Part shown: positions 8,739 to 16,865 of the stretch, piece after piece
How the letters are laid out: each line of letters begins with the position of its first letter
Numbering within the stretch: position 1 is the first letter of the stretch
NCBI GenBank assembly: GCA_934717745.1
Contig: CAKUZB010000002.1
Location: 124,001 to 188,000, forward strand
Direction of reading: 5' to 3'
Origin: an uncultured Candidatus Melainabacteria bacterium
GTDB taxonomy: Bacteria > Cyanobacteriota > Vampirovibrionia > Gastranaerophilales > Gastranaerophilaceae
DNA: 64,000 nt
Position numbers and translations under genes: made by a program
Notes under the pieces: model-generated
The model's database searches: none
What the model saw: only the letters and a program-made list of their open reading frames with translations
Told to the model about the DNA's origin: nothing

Positions 8739-11471
8739 TTATACTTCAAAATTAAAAGGTTTTTTTGGAGTTATTTCTTGCTCTACTGACATTTGTTCTC
8801 TTAATTGTTCAATAAATTTTTTGTCATCGCCATTTAAAAATCTTTTTACGAAATTCAATTTATCTTGGTTTTTGCTGGTTGGATTTGAAACAAGATATTT
8901 CAAAATATCATTTTTCATGTTGCTGTGCATATAACCTTGTAATTGAAAACCTTCAAGTCTTTCTACAATGCTTTTAATAGCATCTTTTCTATCAGATGCA
9001 TTTAAATTTTTCAAAACTTCAGCAGATTCTTTTACAGAAAGACTTTTAAATTCTTCTGATTGAACAACTTGTGCAGGAGTTGCAGATTTAAGCATTTCTC
9101 TAACTGCACTAACAGATGTTCTTGATGCAAAAGGCAAACCAATTGTTGGAGAAGAAGTTCTAGGTTGAGCAGGCTCATTTACAACAGGATTAGGAATTTG
9201 TTGTCTTTGTTGAGTCCTTGTTTCAGTATCTCTTGCTTGAGTTTGTGTTTTTGTAGCAGTCCTAGTTTCAGGTTTTACTTCTGCTTTGGCTTCATTTGCT
9301 GATTTTTGTGCATCTGCAATTGCTTTTGCACTATCTGCTTGTGCTTCGTATTTCTTAGTTGCTTCATCTAAAATTTTCAAAGTGCCTTCAGTACCGTGTT
9401 CTTTAATCATTCTAATAATGTCTTCACGGTTAGAAATATCGTAGTCATAAGCATGTTCTGCGATATTATTCATTGCTTGTTCATTACCTGAAGCGATTGT
9501 TCTTTCAATCATTTCTTTTTGAACTTTAGCATTAACATTTTGAATAGATTGAGATGCTGAAATTAAGTAAACATCTTCAATATCATATTTACGTTCTGTT
9601 GAGTCAACATCAAGTTGAGCATTTTCATGGAAATCTCCAATACGAGAACCGATAATTTCAGCACGACGTTTCTTAGTTTCGTCAGATGCACCCATATTTT
9701 CATAAATTTGGTGAGTATTTTCGTTGGCTTGAACTTGCTTTCTATCATCTTTAATAGAAGTAGTAACATCAATAGATGCTTGAATTACATCATCTTTTTT
9801 ATTACCTTCGGTTTTTACGGCTTGTTCATCAATTGCAACATTTGCAGCAATTTTTAAATCATCGCTTTCACTTTCTTTTACATGTTGACCTAAAGCAATA
9901 GCACCATCAGCACCAGTCAATGTAGTTACAGCACGACCAATGTTAGTTGCTCTTGGAGCATCAACTTCACCTGTTTCAGAATCAACTGCATTATCAATAC
10001 CATTAATCAAGGCTTGAGAAGCGGCTTGTTGACGACCAGTTCTTTGAGCACCAGCAACGTATCCGTCTAACATTTGTTGACCGGATTCACCACTCATACG
10101 TGAAACTTCATCTCCTAAAGCAATTGTATTGTCTTCACCATTCACTAAGGCTTGATCCATTACTGTTGCATAGAAAGATGCAATTTGTTCAGGATTCATA
10201 CCCTTTGTTTTTTCTTGCAAACTTTTCAAAATATGAGACATTTGTTGTGTAGTTTCAGTAGACATATCTGAATTTCTCATCAAACTATCAAATTTTGCGT
10301 TAATTTTTTCAACATCGCCACCACATTCTTTGTAAACTTGTTTAATGTATTGAGCGGCTAATTTTTCTTTTGCTTTAAAGACTTTATCTTTGATTTTTAA
10401 TTGTTCTTTTTGCAAACTTTTTCTTTGTTTTCTCAATTCTTTTGCTTGTTTAGGATCATCAGCCTCAACTTGAGCAATATAATCATCAGTCAAGTGTGTC
10501 AATTGTGTGTCTATATCTGCTAATTGACTTTTATAATTTTGTTGTTTTTCGCCGTATTTAGTAAGAGTTTCTTCACCCAATACAGCAACTAAATCTTCTT
10601 GAATACTGTTTCCGTCAGAAACAAAGCCCGGCTCACCAAAACGAACCGCTCTACGTTGTGTTTCTTTTCCGTCTAAACCATAGTAAATTGCTTGACCGTC
10701 AACATAATCAATTTTAGACAATTGACGTTCTCTACCAGTTGCTTGCATTGATTGTTCTGAAAGTTGTTTTTCAATAACTGAACCGTCTTCCATTGTAAAA
10801 CGTATTTTTCCGTTATCAAGGAATTCTTGAGTTTTAACTTTATTCATATCAATATCTTGATTTTCATCTGAAAAAGAAATATCTGATAATGACATTGGTT
10901 TAAATGTAGACATAGATGTGAACAAAAAGTTATCAAGTGAAAAATCCTTTTGCCCAAAAGTTGACAAAGAAGTTTGAGCAGTTGGATTAAATTTCGGATT
11001 ATTTAATGTTGGAGCATCTAATTGAAAATTTTGAGTATTGCCTAAAGAACCGCCAAGTCCCATATTACCCAAAGAACTACTTTGAGTTGAACCACCAAAA
11101 GTTTTCTTATTACCCCAAATTGAAGTATTTAAATCAAATTTTTGATTGTTAAAATTGTATTGTTTAGAACCTGCACTAAAAGTAGGAGCAGGAGCAGGAG
11201 TTGAAGCAGGTGCTTGAGGTTGAGTTTTTGGTTGAATAAATGGTTGTTGTGGTGGTACCGGTTGTTGAGTTTGAGAAGTTTGAGGATTTTTACCAACAAA
11301 TACGGTAAAACCATTTTTTTCATCTAACACAGACGTATTCGCAGTGTTTTGAATACCTGTTAAGTTAATTTCAATACCCGCATTTTTCGCAGCATTTAAT
11401 ACCTCTGCTTCAGAGGCAAAAGGCATATTTAGTTGTATTCTCGCTTGATCTAGCGTTAAACCTGCTGCCAT
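8739..11471 (-). CDS. Large hypothetical protein, 910 residues, low-complexity and coiled-coil
   Basis: I do not recognise a family. A short N-terminal helical part (MAAGLTLDQARIQLNMPFA) is followed by a Pro/Gln/Thr-rich linker (about residues 65-110), then a Gly/Ser/Phe/Asn-rich stretch to about 215. A mixed region includes DGSVIEKQL and DYVDGQAIYYG. From about 310 to 700 the sequence is strongly helical, Gln/Lys/Glu/Asp-rich and coiled-coil-like. A second linker and a helical C-terminal 140 residues close the protein. There is no signal peptide or membrane segment. The long open frame, ordinary codon use and terminator support a real gene, possibly a cytoplasmic structural or scaffold protein. 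It appears monocistronic. Confidence 0.75.
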   Translation of the reverse strand: MAAGLTLDQARIQLNMPFASEAEVLNAAKNAGIEINLTGIQNTANTSVLDEKNGFTVFVGKNPQTSQTQQPVPPQQPFIQPKTQPQAPASTPAPAPTFSAGSKQYNFNNQKFDLNTSIWGNKKTFGGSTQSSSLGNMGLGGSLGNTQNFQLDAPTLNNPKFNPTAQTSLSTFGQKDFSLDNFLFTSMSTFKPMSLSDISFSDENQDIDMNKVKTQEFLDNGKIRFTMEDGSVIEKQLSEQSMQATGRERQLSKIDYVDGQAIYYGLDGKETQRRAVRFGEPGFVSDGNSIQEDLVAVLGEETLTKYGEKQQNYKSQLADIDTQLTHLTDDYIAQVEADDPKQAKELRKQRKSLQKEQLKIKDKVFKAKEKLAAQYIKQVYKECGGDVEKINAKFDSLMRNSDMSTETTQQMSHILKSLQEKTKGMNPEQIASFYATVMDQALVNGEDNTIALGDEVSRMSGESGQQMLDGYVAGAQRTGRQQAASQALINGIDNAVDSETGEVDAPRATNIGRAVTTLTGADGAIALGQHVKESESDDLKIAANVAIDEQAVKTEGNKKDDVIQASIDVTTSIKDDRKQVQANENTHQIYENMGASDETKKRRAEIIGSRIGDFHENAQLDVDSTERKYDIEDVYLISASQSIQNVNAKVQKEMIERTIASGNEQAMNNIAEHAYDYDISNREDIIRMIKEHGTEGTLKILDEATKKYEAQADSAKAIADAQKSANEAKAEVKPETRTATKTQTQARDTETRTQQRQQIPNPVVNEPAQPRTSSPTIGLPFASRTSVSAVREMLKSATPAQVVQSEEFKSLSVKESAEVLKNLNASDRKDAIKSIVERLEGFQLQGYMHSNMKNDILKYLVSNPTSKNQDKLNFVKRFLNGDDKKFIEQLREQMSVEQEITPKKPFNFEV

Positions 11472-11596
11472 AATATGACCTTTTTTAACTAATAACTAAA
11501 TATATAAAGTGGTTTTTTACCCAATATTTGCCATGATTTCAGACCTATTTTAAAAAATTTTACAAAAATTTACAATCGGCTAAAATCATGATTTCT

Positions 11597-11614
11597 ACAT
11601 GGTTTGAACCATGT
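11597..11614. repeat. Perfect palindrome ACATGGTT-TG-AACCATGT
   Basis: Two exact eight-base arms flank TG, about 27 bases upstream of the -35 box of the next gene. It is positioned like an operator or an upstream hairpin. The binding protein is unknown. Confidence 0.45.
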
Positions 11615-11640
11615 TAGTTCAATCAAAAATTTTTCCTACA

Positions 11641-11669
11641 TTTACATTTTTGTAAATATTTGTTAAGAT
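11641..11669 (+). promoter_or_regulatory. Candidate promoter of the 59-residue gene
   Basis: TTTACA and TAAGAT are separated by 17 bases and lie about 75 bases upstream of the likely ATG at 11746. Confidence 0.5.
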
Positions 11670-11745
11670 GAATTTAATAAAAAAAGCAATTTTTTATGAA
11701 ACTAAAACTTTATATAAGTACGAGAGATTTAAAGAGGTTTTAAAA

Positions 11746-11925
11746 ATGGATAACAAAGTTATTAGATTACAAGTTTTAGATAATAAAGTTGAAGAAAAAC
11801 AAGTTGTTGAAGAAAAAACAACTACAAAATATACAAACGTTTCAAATCCGATTTACAAAAAAATGTTAGCATTCCATAATGCAAAAATTGGTGAAAAACT
11901 AACAATTTCTGATATTTTACGTTAA
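11746..11925 (+). CDS. Small hypothetical protein, 59 residues
   Basis: The start is set at the ATG at 11746 because an AAAGAGG ribosome site lies about nine bases before it. A longer frame opens at 11668 but has no such site and falls close to the promoter's expected start point. The protein begins MDNKVIRLQVLDNKVEEKQ, continues with a Lys/Glu/Thr-rich stretch and ends with a short hydrophobic/helical segment (KMLAFHNAKIGEKLTISDILR). No membrane segment and no known family were seen. The next gene starts nine bases after the stop, so the two are probably co-transcribed. Confidence 0.55.
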   Translation: MDNKVIRLQVLDNKVEEKQVVEEKTTTKYTNVSNPIYKKMLAFHNAKIGEKLTISDILR

Positions 11926-11934
11926 TATTATTTT

Positions 11935-12453
11935 ATGTCATACATAAAAAGTAAAATATTCTTGAGTATGTCAAAAACTCAAAAATCGGCATTATGCAAT
12001 TTTTTACGGGCTTTGGTTAAAAAAAGTCCGGATTTTTGCGTGGAAAAACTTTTAGAAAAATTTATTGAGGACGAAGAATACTACTTCAAAATAAACAATC
12101 CTCATTTTGAATTTCTAAAAGATTATTTGTATGAAGATAATTTTAAAAAAGAAACTCTTTTATACTTAACAGAGTGTCGAAAATATTATGACTATAAAGA
12201 AAGTCAAAAACCTTTAATCGAAAAACAAAAACAATTTGAAAAAGAAAAACGTGCGTTTTTACAAGAGGTCAAAATGTCAAAAGAACCTCCGACAAAAAAA
12301 CAACTTTATTATTACGACCGTTTGTGCAAAAAATATAGTATAGAAAAAAAAGAAACATCTGATTTGTCAAAATTAGATTTGAAGAAAATGATAGGTGAAA
12401 TTATAGATGAGCATTCGAGAAATTGTGAACATATTAACCTGTGCGGGGATTGA
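11935..12453 (+). CDS. Hypothetical protein with a PTKKQL-type C-terminal motif, 172 residues
   Basis: I do not assign a family. The protein is soluble, Lys/Glu-rich and helical. Its C-terminal third contains PPTKKQLYYYDRLCKKY followed by LDLKKMIGEIID, which resembles the short 'PTxKQlxyIxxLxkk...ls+xeAs+xI' module found at the end of various bacterial and phage DNA-related proteins. That resemblance is from memory. It starts nine bases after the 59-residue gene and overlaps prmC by 47 bases in another frame, pointing to a shared transcript and translational coupling. A role near translation or nucleic acids is possible but not shown. Confidence 0.65.
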   Translation: MSYIKSKIFLSMSKTQKSALCNFLRALVKKSPDFCVEKLLEKFIEDEEYYFKINNPHFEFLKDYLYEDNFKKETLLYLTECRKYYDYKESQKPLIEKQKQFEKEKRAFLQEVKMSKEPPTKKQLYYYDRLCKKYSIEKKETSDLSKLDLKKMIGEIIDEHSRNCEHINLCGD

Positions 12454-13243
12454 AGAAAACGAAGCAAATGCTGAAGTTAAACTTTTGATAGAAAAATTCT
12501 GCGAACTTAGTGCCGTTGATATTATCATGGGCAAAAAACTTGATAATGCAAAATTGAACACTGTTCGCCAAAAAGCAGAAGAACGAGCAAGAACTCGAAA
12601 ACCTATTCAACAAATTATCGGATACGGATACTTTATGGGCGAAAAATTTGAAGTTTCTAAGGATACTCTTATCCCAAGAGATGAAACAGAATTTTTAGTT
12701 AGAAAAGCAGTTGATATTATTAACAAAAACAATTACAAAATGGCACTAGATGTAGGCACAGGAACAGGTTGTATCGCTTGCATGGTTGCAAAAAAAAGTA
12801 TTGCACAAGTTATTGGACTTGATATTTCATCAGAAGCCTTACAAATTGCACTAAATAACGCATCTAGGTTAAATTTATACAACAAAGCAATTTTTAGAAA
12901 ATCAGATATTTTTTCAAATGTCAGAGAAAACGAAAAATTTGATATTATAATTTCAAATCCGCCATATATTCCTTTTAGCGAAAAAGCTACGATTCAAAAA
13001 GAAGTAACCTTTGACCCAGATTTAGCACTCTACACAAGTGATGAAAAAGGTCTGGAATTTTATGAAAAAATTACAAAAGACGCACCGAGAGTTTTAAACC
13101 CAAAAGGACATATCATATTTGAAATTGGGTTTGGACAATGTGAAGATGTTAAAAATATCTTGTTAAACAACGGTTTTGAACAAGTTGAAATCGAAAAAGA
13201 TTTGGCTGGAATAGACAGAGTTATTTCCGCAAAATTAAAATAA
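12407..13243 (+). CDS. prmC: Peptide chain release factor N5-glutamine methyltransferase PrmC (HemK)
   Basis: PrmC methylates the Gln of the GGQ motif in release factors RF1 and RF2 using S-adenosylmethionine. The 278-residue length is typical. An N-terminal helical domain is followed by the Rossmann-fold methyltransferase with motif I DVGTGTG (residues 115-121), an acidic residue after the second strand (GLDI) and the catalytic NPPY (184-187). The IPRDETEFLV segment before motif I is also characteristic. An AGGTG ribosome site lies inside the upstream gene, with which it overlaps by 47 bases. The flagellar genes start about 110 bases downstream and probably use their own promoter. Confidence 0.94.
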   Translation: MSIREIVNILTCAGIEENEANAEVKLLIEKFCELSAVDIIMGKKLDNAKLNTVRQKAEERARTRKPIQQIIGYGYFMGEKFEVSKDTLIPRDETEFLVRKAVDIINKNNYKMALDVGTGTGCIACMVAKKSIAQVIGLDISSEALQIALNNASRLNLYNKAIFRKSDIFSNVRENEKFDIIISNPPYIPFSEKATIQKEVTFDPDLALYTSDEKGLEFYEKITKDAPRVLNPKGHIIFEIGFGQCEDVKNILLNNGFEQVEIEKDLAGIDRVISAKLK

Positions 13244-13356
13244 AAACTCCCCAAAAAATATTGACTTTTAAAAATAAATCCTTAAATAAATCATACAAAC
13301 AAATGAGTAAAAGAATTGCAAAATATCGCATAATATAAATGCGAGAGAGTGTAATT

Positions 13357-13851
13357 ATGCCCTTTGTTTACAGACTGCAAAAAGTACTTGAATTTAGAAT
13401 ACGAAAGAAAGAGGAACAATTATTAGTTCTTCAAAAAGCACAGCAAGCATTGTATGTCGCTGAAATGGATATTCAAAAAAATAACGAGGAAATTGCAATC
13501 ACCAAACAAAACCAACGACACGCAGACTACACAATGATGGAAGCATATGATACATATCTCCACCACTTATGGGAAAAAGGCGAACAGTTGGAACTCGTAA
13601 GACAAGAGAAAGAGCAAATTGTACAACAAGAAGTTCAAAAACTAATTGAATTGGAACAGGCTGTAAAAGTTCTTGAAAAGCACAAAGAAAAGAGCAAAGA
13701 AGCCTACGTCGCAGAACAAAAAGCGGCTGAATTGAAAAGTATGTCAGAACTTGGTGTTCAAAGATACTTCCAACATTCAAAAGAGGTCAAAGAGGAAGAA
13801 GAATTACTTGAACAGTACAAAAAGGATTTAGAGGAAAACAATGGATATTAA
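13357..13851 (+). CDS. fliJ: Flagellar FliJ-like export chaperone
   Basis: FliJ is a coiled-coil stalk protein that links the flagellar ATPase to the FlhA export gate. The start is placed at 13357 (MPFVYRLQKVLEFR) because GAGAGAG lies 7-13 bases before it; an ATG 18 bases earlier has no such site. The 164 residues are almost all Gln/Glu/Lys-rich helix, and the LQKVLEFRIRKKEE opening matches the FliJ pattern. Its identity is supported by context: its 3' end overlaps a FliK-like gene by 11 bases, itself overlapping a hook/rod gene. Coiled-coil proteins look alike, so without this context the call would be weaker. Confidence 0.82.
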   Translation: MPFVYRLQKVLEFRIRKKEEQLLVLQKAQQALYVAEMDIQKNNEEIAITKQNQRHADYTMMEAYDTYLHHLWEKGEQLELVRQEKEQIVQQEVQKLIELEQAVKVLEKHKEKSKEAYVAEQKAAELKSMSELGVQRYFQHSKEVKEEEELLEQYKKDLEENNGY

Positions 13852-15772
13852 AGCGACACAACTTAAAAATACCCAAGCAACAGCAGTTACTGACACAACT
13901 GCGACAAGAACTCCCGCAAAATTAACTGAAACAGGAGCAACTTTCATTGATGAATTATCTTCAATGACAAATTTGGGTACAGAAAATAAAGTTGAAAACA
14001 AGCAACAAACTCCACAAACAACAAAATCCTCAGCAAAAGAAACCGCAAAAGGTGAAAATTTTGAATTTGTTTCAACTTCCGCTAATTTTGCGGATAAATT
14101 AAAAAAAGAAAATTTAACTCAAAGCGAAAAACAAGTTCTACGCCAAAACGCAGAAAAAGAATTGGTTGATGAAATCGTTTTGATGAACAAAAAAGATATT
14201 AAAAATTCAAAAACTGAGTTAAAAACTGCACAAGCCTCTGTTTCTCAAAAATCTGACAAACAAATTGAAGCAGAAAAACAAGAGGCAAAACAAACTCAAG
14301 ATTTGAACAACGAAGTTACAGTAATGCTCCCTCAAGAAGCAAATAAAAATGAAAACAAGGCGACTTTACAAGCACCACAAGAATTTGAACAAATAGACAA
14401 CATTAATATCGATTTATCAGACAAAAATGATGATTTAAAAATTTCAAACAAAAATGAAACAATTACTCAACTTCCAAAAGAGGCTGAAAATAAAGTAAAT
14501 TTAGACAATAAAACACCTTTAGAAAATATTGTTACAAATGAAACTAACAATATAAATACAGAGTTGGATTCAAAAAATAACGTTAACTTTGACAAAGTTG
14601 ATACAATAAAATCTGCTCAAAACAACATTATAGAAGGAAAAGTAAAAGATATTAAGCCTGAAAATGAGCAAAAAGTCGATAACTCAACTATAACTAAAAT
14701 AGAGCAAAAATCTAATGAAATAAAACCAGTAAACATTGAAAATGCAGAAAAAATTACAATTAAGGACGCTGAAATTTTACCTGACAAAAAAGACATAAAA
14801 ATAGAAAATAAAGTTGATTTAATTGTTGAACAAAAAGCAGAAAACAAGGTTAACACGCAAATCAAACCGGATTTTGAAGAAATACTTGAACCGGTAAAAG
14901 ACAAAAAGGCTGAAAACAAGGTTAACGCACAAATCAAACCGGATTTTGAAAAAATACTTGAACCGGTAAAAGACAAAAACATTATTTCAAAAATTTCTAA
15001 AGACAAAAAGGCTGAAAGTATTATAAATGATAAAAAACAACCAATTATATCTAACGAAATTGACGACGTTCAAAATGTTGACAAATTGAAAAATATCACT
15101 AAAGATATAGATGTAAAAGGTGTTGCTGAAAAGCCTGTAGCAACAGAAGAAATGACAGTTATAAAGTTTGAACCAATCTCAACACCTGTAATTGAATTGG
15201 ATAAATCGTTAAACTCATCAAGAACTTCTGATATTGTTAAATTCTTAGATGCAAATTTAACAACAAACAATGCAAACAAAACAAATAAAGCATCTTCTAC
15301 AAAATCGGCATCAGAAAAATCAGCAGAAAAAACAATTAAAATGACCGAAGCCGATGCTAAGTTTTTCAATAATTTAATTGAATCAAATCAACAAGTTATT
15401 GACGGAACAAAAACAGTAGACAATACAACAATCAAAGACGTTGAAGAAGCACAATCAGTACAAGTTTCAAAGAGTTTATTGAATGCCCTAAAAGAATCTC
15501 AAGAGAATAATAAATCTTTCCGTGTTGATTTCGACAAAGACTTATCCGTAATTTTACGAGTTAACAAAGACGGAAAAATTTCGGCAGAGTTCTTACCGGG
15601 GGACAAAGTAGTAGAACAATATTTGAAAGCAAATATTCCACTATTACAACAACAATTCAAAGATGAAGGTTTAGAATACGAAAACCTATCATATCGTCAA
15701 AGTAAAAAAGATGACGAAGACAAACAAAAGCAAAACAACAGAAATAATAAGAAGGAGAACGGCTATGAATGA
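13841..15772 (+). CDS. fliK: Flagellar hook-length control protein FliK-like
   Basis: FliK is exported during hook growth and switches export specificity when the hook reaches full length. This 643-residue protein has the family's plan: a very long, disordered Lys/Asn/Thr/Gln-rich N-terminal ruler (about residues 1-540), then a compact C-terminal domain at about 545-620 with the strand FDKDLSVILRVNKDGKISAEF and a final LKANIPLLQQQFKDEGL helix, as in Flg_hook domains. A 24-residue unit is duplicated within the ruler. It overlaps fliJ by 11 bases and the hook/rod gene by eight. Length changes in the ruler would alter hook length in known systems; here that is inference. Confidence 0.85.
   Translation: MDIKATQLKNTQATAVTDTTATRTPAKLTETGATFIDELSSMTNLGTENKVENKQQTPQTTKSSAKETAKGENFEFVSTSANFADKLKKENLTQSEKQVLRQNAEKELVDEIVLMNKKDIKNSKTELKTAQASVSQKSDKQIEAEKQEAKQTQDLNNEVTVMLPQEANKNENKATLQAPQEFEQIDNINIDLSDKNDDLKISNKNETITQLPKEAENKVNLDNKTPLENIVTNETNNINTELDSKNNVNFDKVDTIKSAQNNIIEGKVKDIKPENEQKVDNSTITKIEQKSNEIKPVNIENAEKITIKDAEILPDKKDIKIENKVDLIVEQKAENKVNTQIKPDFEEILEPVKDKKAENKVNAQIKPDFEKILEPVKDKNIISKISKDKKAESIINDKKQPIISNEIDDVQNVDKLKNITKDIDVKGVAEKPVATEEMTVIKFEPISTPVIELDKSLNSSRTSDIVKFLDANLTTNNANKTNKASSTKSASEKSAEKTIKMTEADAKFFNNLIESNQQVIDGTKTVDNTTIKDVEEAQSVQVSKSLLNALKESQENNKSFRVDFDKDLSVILRVNKDGKISAEFLPGDKVVEQYLKANIPLLQQQFKDEGLEYENLSYRQSKKDDEDKQKQNNRNNKKENGYE
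14834..14977 (+). repeat. Tandem duplication inside fliK (2 x 72 bases)
   Basis: Two adjacent 72-base copies encode 24-residue units of the form KAENKVN(T/A)QIKPDFE(E/K), then ILEPVKDK, with very few differences. The DNA identity implies recent duplication within the ruler part of FliK. Confidence 0.9.
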
Positions 15773-16601
15773 TTCATTTGTAACGGCACTTAATACCCAA
15801 AAAACAACAACAGAATGGATGAACGCCCTTACAACAAACATGACAAACATGTATACTCCGGGGTTCAAAGAAAACAAAGTAAACTTCAAAACTTTCTTGA
15901 ACGGGGCTGTTCTTGACACTTGCGACAAAAACTTTGGACAAGGTAAATCTACTCCTGGTACAGCAAACGCAAACCTTTTCTTGGAAGGTGAAGGTTTCTT
16001 CGTTACACGTACAAACGAGGGTAAAATCGTTTACACAAGACACGGTGAATTTGATTTTGACTCAGAAGGTGTTTACAAAAACAAAGACGGCTTTACAGTT
16101 CAGGGTTACATATTGAATGACAAAGGCGAAATCATGGCCGGTACAAAATCTTTAAGTGCTGACCTTTACGAAGAAACAATTACAAAAGGTGGTGCTTTAG
16201 ACGTACCGACAACAAACATTAAATTATGGATTGACCCTAACAATGGTAAATATTTAGGAAAATACGACGATTACGAAATCAAAAATGACGGTACAATTTA
16301 CGGTAAAGCCGATGGTGGCAAAAAAAGAGTACCTTTATACAAAATTTCAACAATGAGTTTCCATAATAAAAACGGTTTGTATGAAATTAAAGATGGACAA
16401 TTTGTAGAAACAGAAGAATCAGGCAGACCGGTTCTAGGTCGTGGCGAAATCCGTTCAGGCTTGTTAGAATTGTCAAACGTAGGATTTAAAGACAACATCG
16501 CTAACTACCAACAAGCGAAAGTTCAAATGGAACTTGCAAACAAATTAATTTCTTCACAAAAAGAATTGTTGCAAGAAGCAATTAGATTGGTTGCATCATA
16601 G
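15765..16601 (+). CDS. Flagellar hook/basal-body rod protein (FlgE/FlgF/FlgG family)
   Basis: The protein belongs to the axial rod/hook family. The start is set at 15765 (MNDSFVTALN), which has GAAGGAG upstream and overlaps the fliK stop. Its 278 residues show the conserved N-terminal helix leading to MYTPGFKENKVNF, the GEGFFVT strand, YTRHGEFDFDSEGVYKNKDG and VQGY signatures, and the C-terminal NVGFKDNIANYQQAKVQMELANKL helix that packs in the axial structure. Length is closer to FlgF/FlgG than to FlgE. The usual fliK-flgD-flgE order would predict a hook cap gene in between, and none is present. It is exported by the flagellar type III system. Confidence 0.85.
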   Translation: MNDSFVTALNTQKTTTEWMNALTTNMTNMYTPGFKENKVNFKTFLNGAVLDTCDKNFGQGKSTPGTANANLFLEGEGFFVTRTNEGKIVYTRHGEFDFDSEGVYKNKDGFTVQGYILNDKGEIMAGTKSLSADLYEETITKGGALDVPTTNIKLWIDPNNGKYLGKYDDYEIKNDGTIYGKADGGKKRVPLYKISTMSFHNKNGLYEIKDGQFVETEESGRPVLGRGEIRSGLLELSNVGFKDNIANYQQAKVQMELANKLISSQKELLQEAIRLVAS

Positions 16602-16610
16602 TTTTAGACT

Positions 16611-16700
16611 GTAGGAATACCTACGGAGATTTTGTAGAGTTAGTTTGCAGAAAAATAATGGTTAATAGGGCAATTATATTGCCTTATTGACCGTTGCAAA
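16611..16700 (+). ncRNA. Structured 3' region of the flagellar operon with GGA hairpins
   Basis: CTAC at 16621-16624 can pair either with GTAG at 16611-16614 (loop over GAATAC) or with GTAG at 16634-16637 (loop GGAGATTTT), so the two small hairpins exclude each other and both expose GGA. A 15-bp hairpin follows at 16660-16692 with a three-base loop and two G-U pairs that only form in plus-strand RNA. An outer TTTGCA/TGCAAA pair encloses it. It is either a 3' UTR element or a small RNA, ended by the terminator at 16731. Confidence 0.4.
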
Positions 16701-16730
16701 AATTTAAAATTTTAGAGTAAATTCAAGTAT

Positions 16731-16760
16731 AGAGGGTTAACAGGCTACCCTCTTTTTTTT
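16731..16760 (+). terminator. Rho-independent terminator of the flagellar operon
   Basis: AGAGGGT and ACCCTCT form a seven-bp stem with a nine-base loop followed by a continuous run of eight T including the last stem base. Confidence 0.8.
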
Positions 16761-16810
16761 GATACCTAAGTAAATGCTCAAATAAAATAATCGTTTTCAC
16801 CATTTTTAAC

Positions 16811-16839
16811 ATGACAATTATACTTGTTTGTCTTATTAT
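16811..16839 (+). promoter_or_regulatory. Candidate promoter of the glucokinase operon
   Basis: ATGACA and TATTAT are separated by 17 bases, 26 bases upstream of the ATG, with AAGGAAG as ribosome site. Confidence 0.5.
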
Positions 16840-16865
16840 AAAAAAAGAAGAAAAGGAAGTATAAA

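Larger units (their letters stand above)
11472..11745. other. Intergenic region with dyads between the 910-residue gene and a small plus-strand gene
   Basis: No gene was seen in these 274 bases. They hold the divergent start regions, a wide CATGATTT/AAATCATG pair, a perfect palindrome at 11597-11614 and a promoter at 11641-11669. Confidence 0.5.

Noticed and set aside
9615..9857. Plus-strand frame within the 910-residue gene
   Set aside because: Shadow frame with no ribosome site, lying fully inside a convincing coding region on the other strand.
14617..15006. Minus-strand 129-codon frame inside fliK
   Set aside because: It is the antisense shadow of the low-complexity FliK ruler; its Ser/Phe/Leu-rich composition mirrors the Lys/Glu/Asn codons of fliK.
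15689..16043. Minus-strand frames over the fliK/hook-gene junction
   Set aside because: They overlap two recognised flagellar genes in antisense and encode Cys/Val/Phe-rich nonsense.
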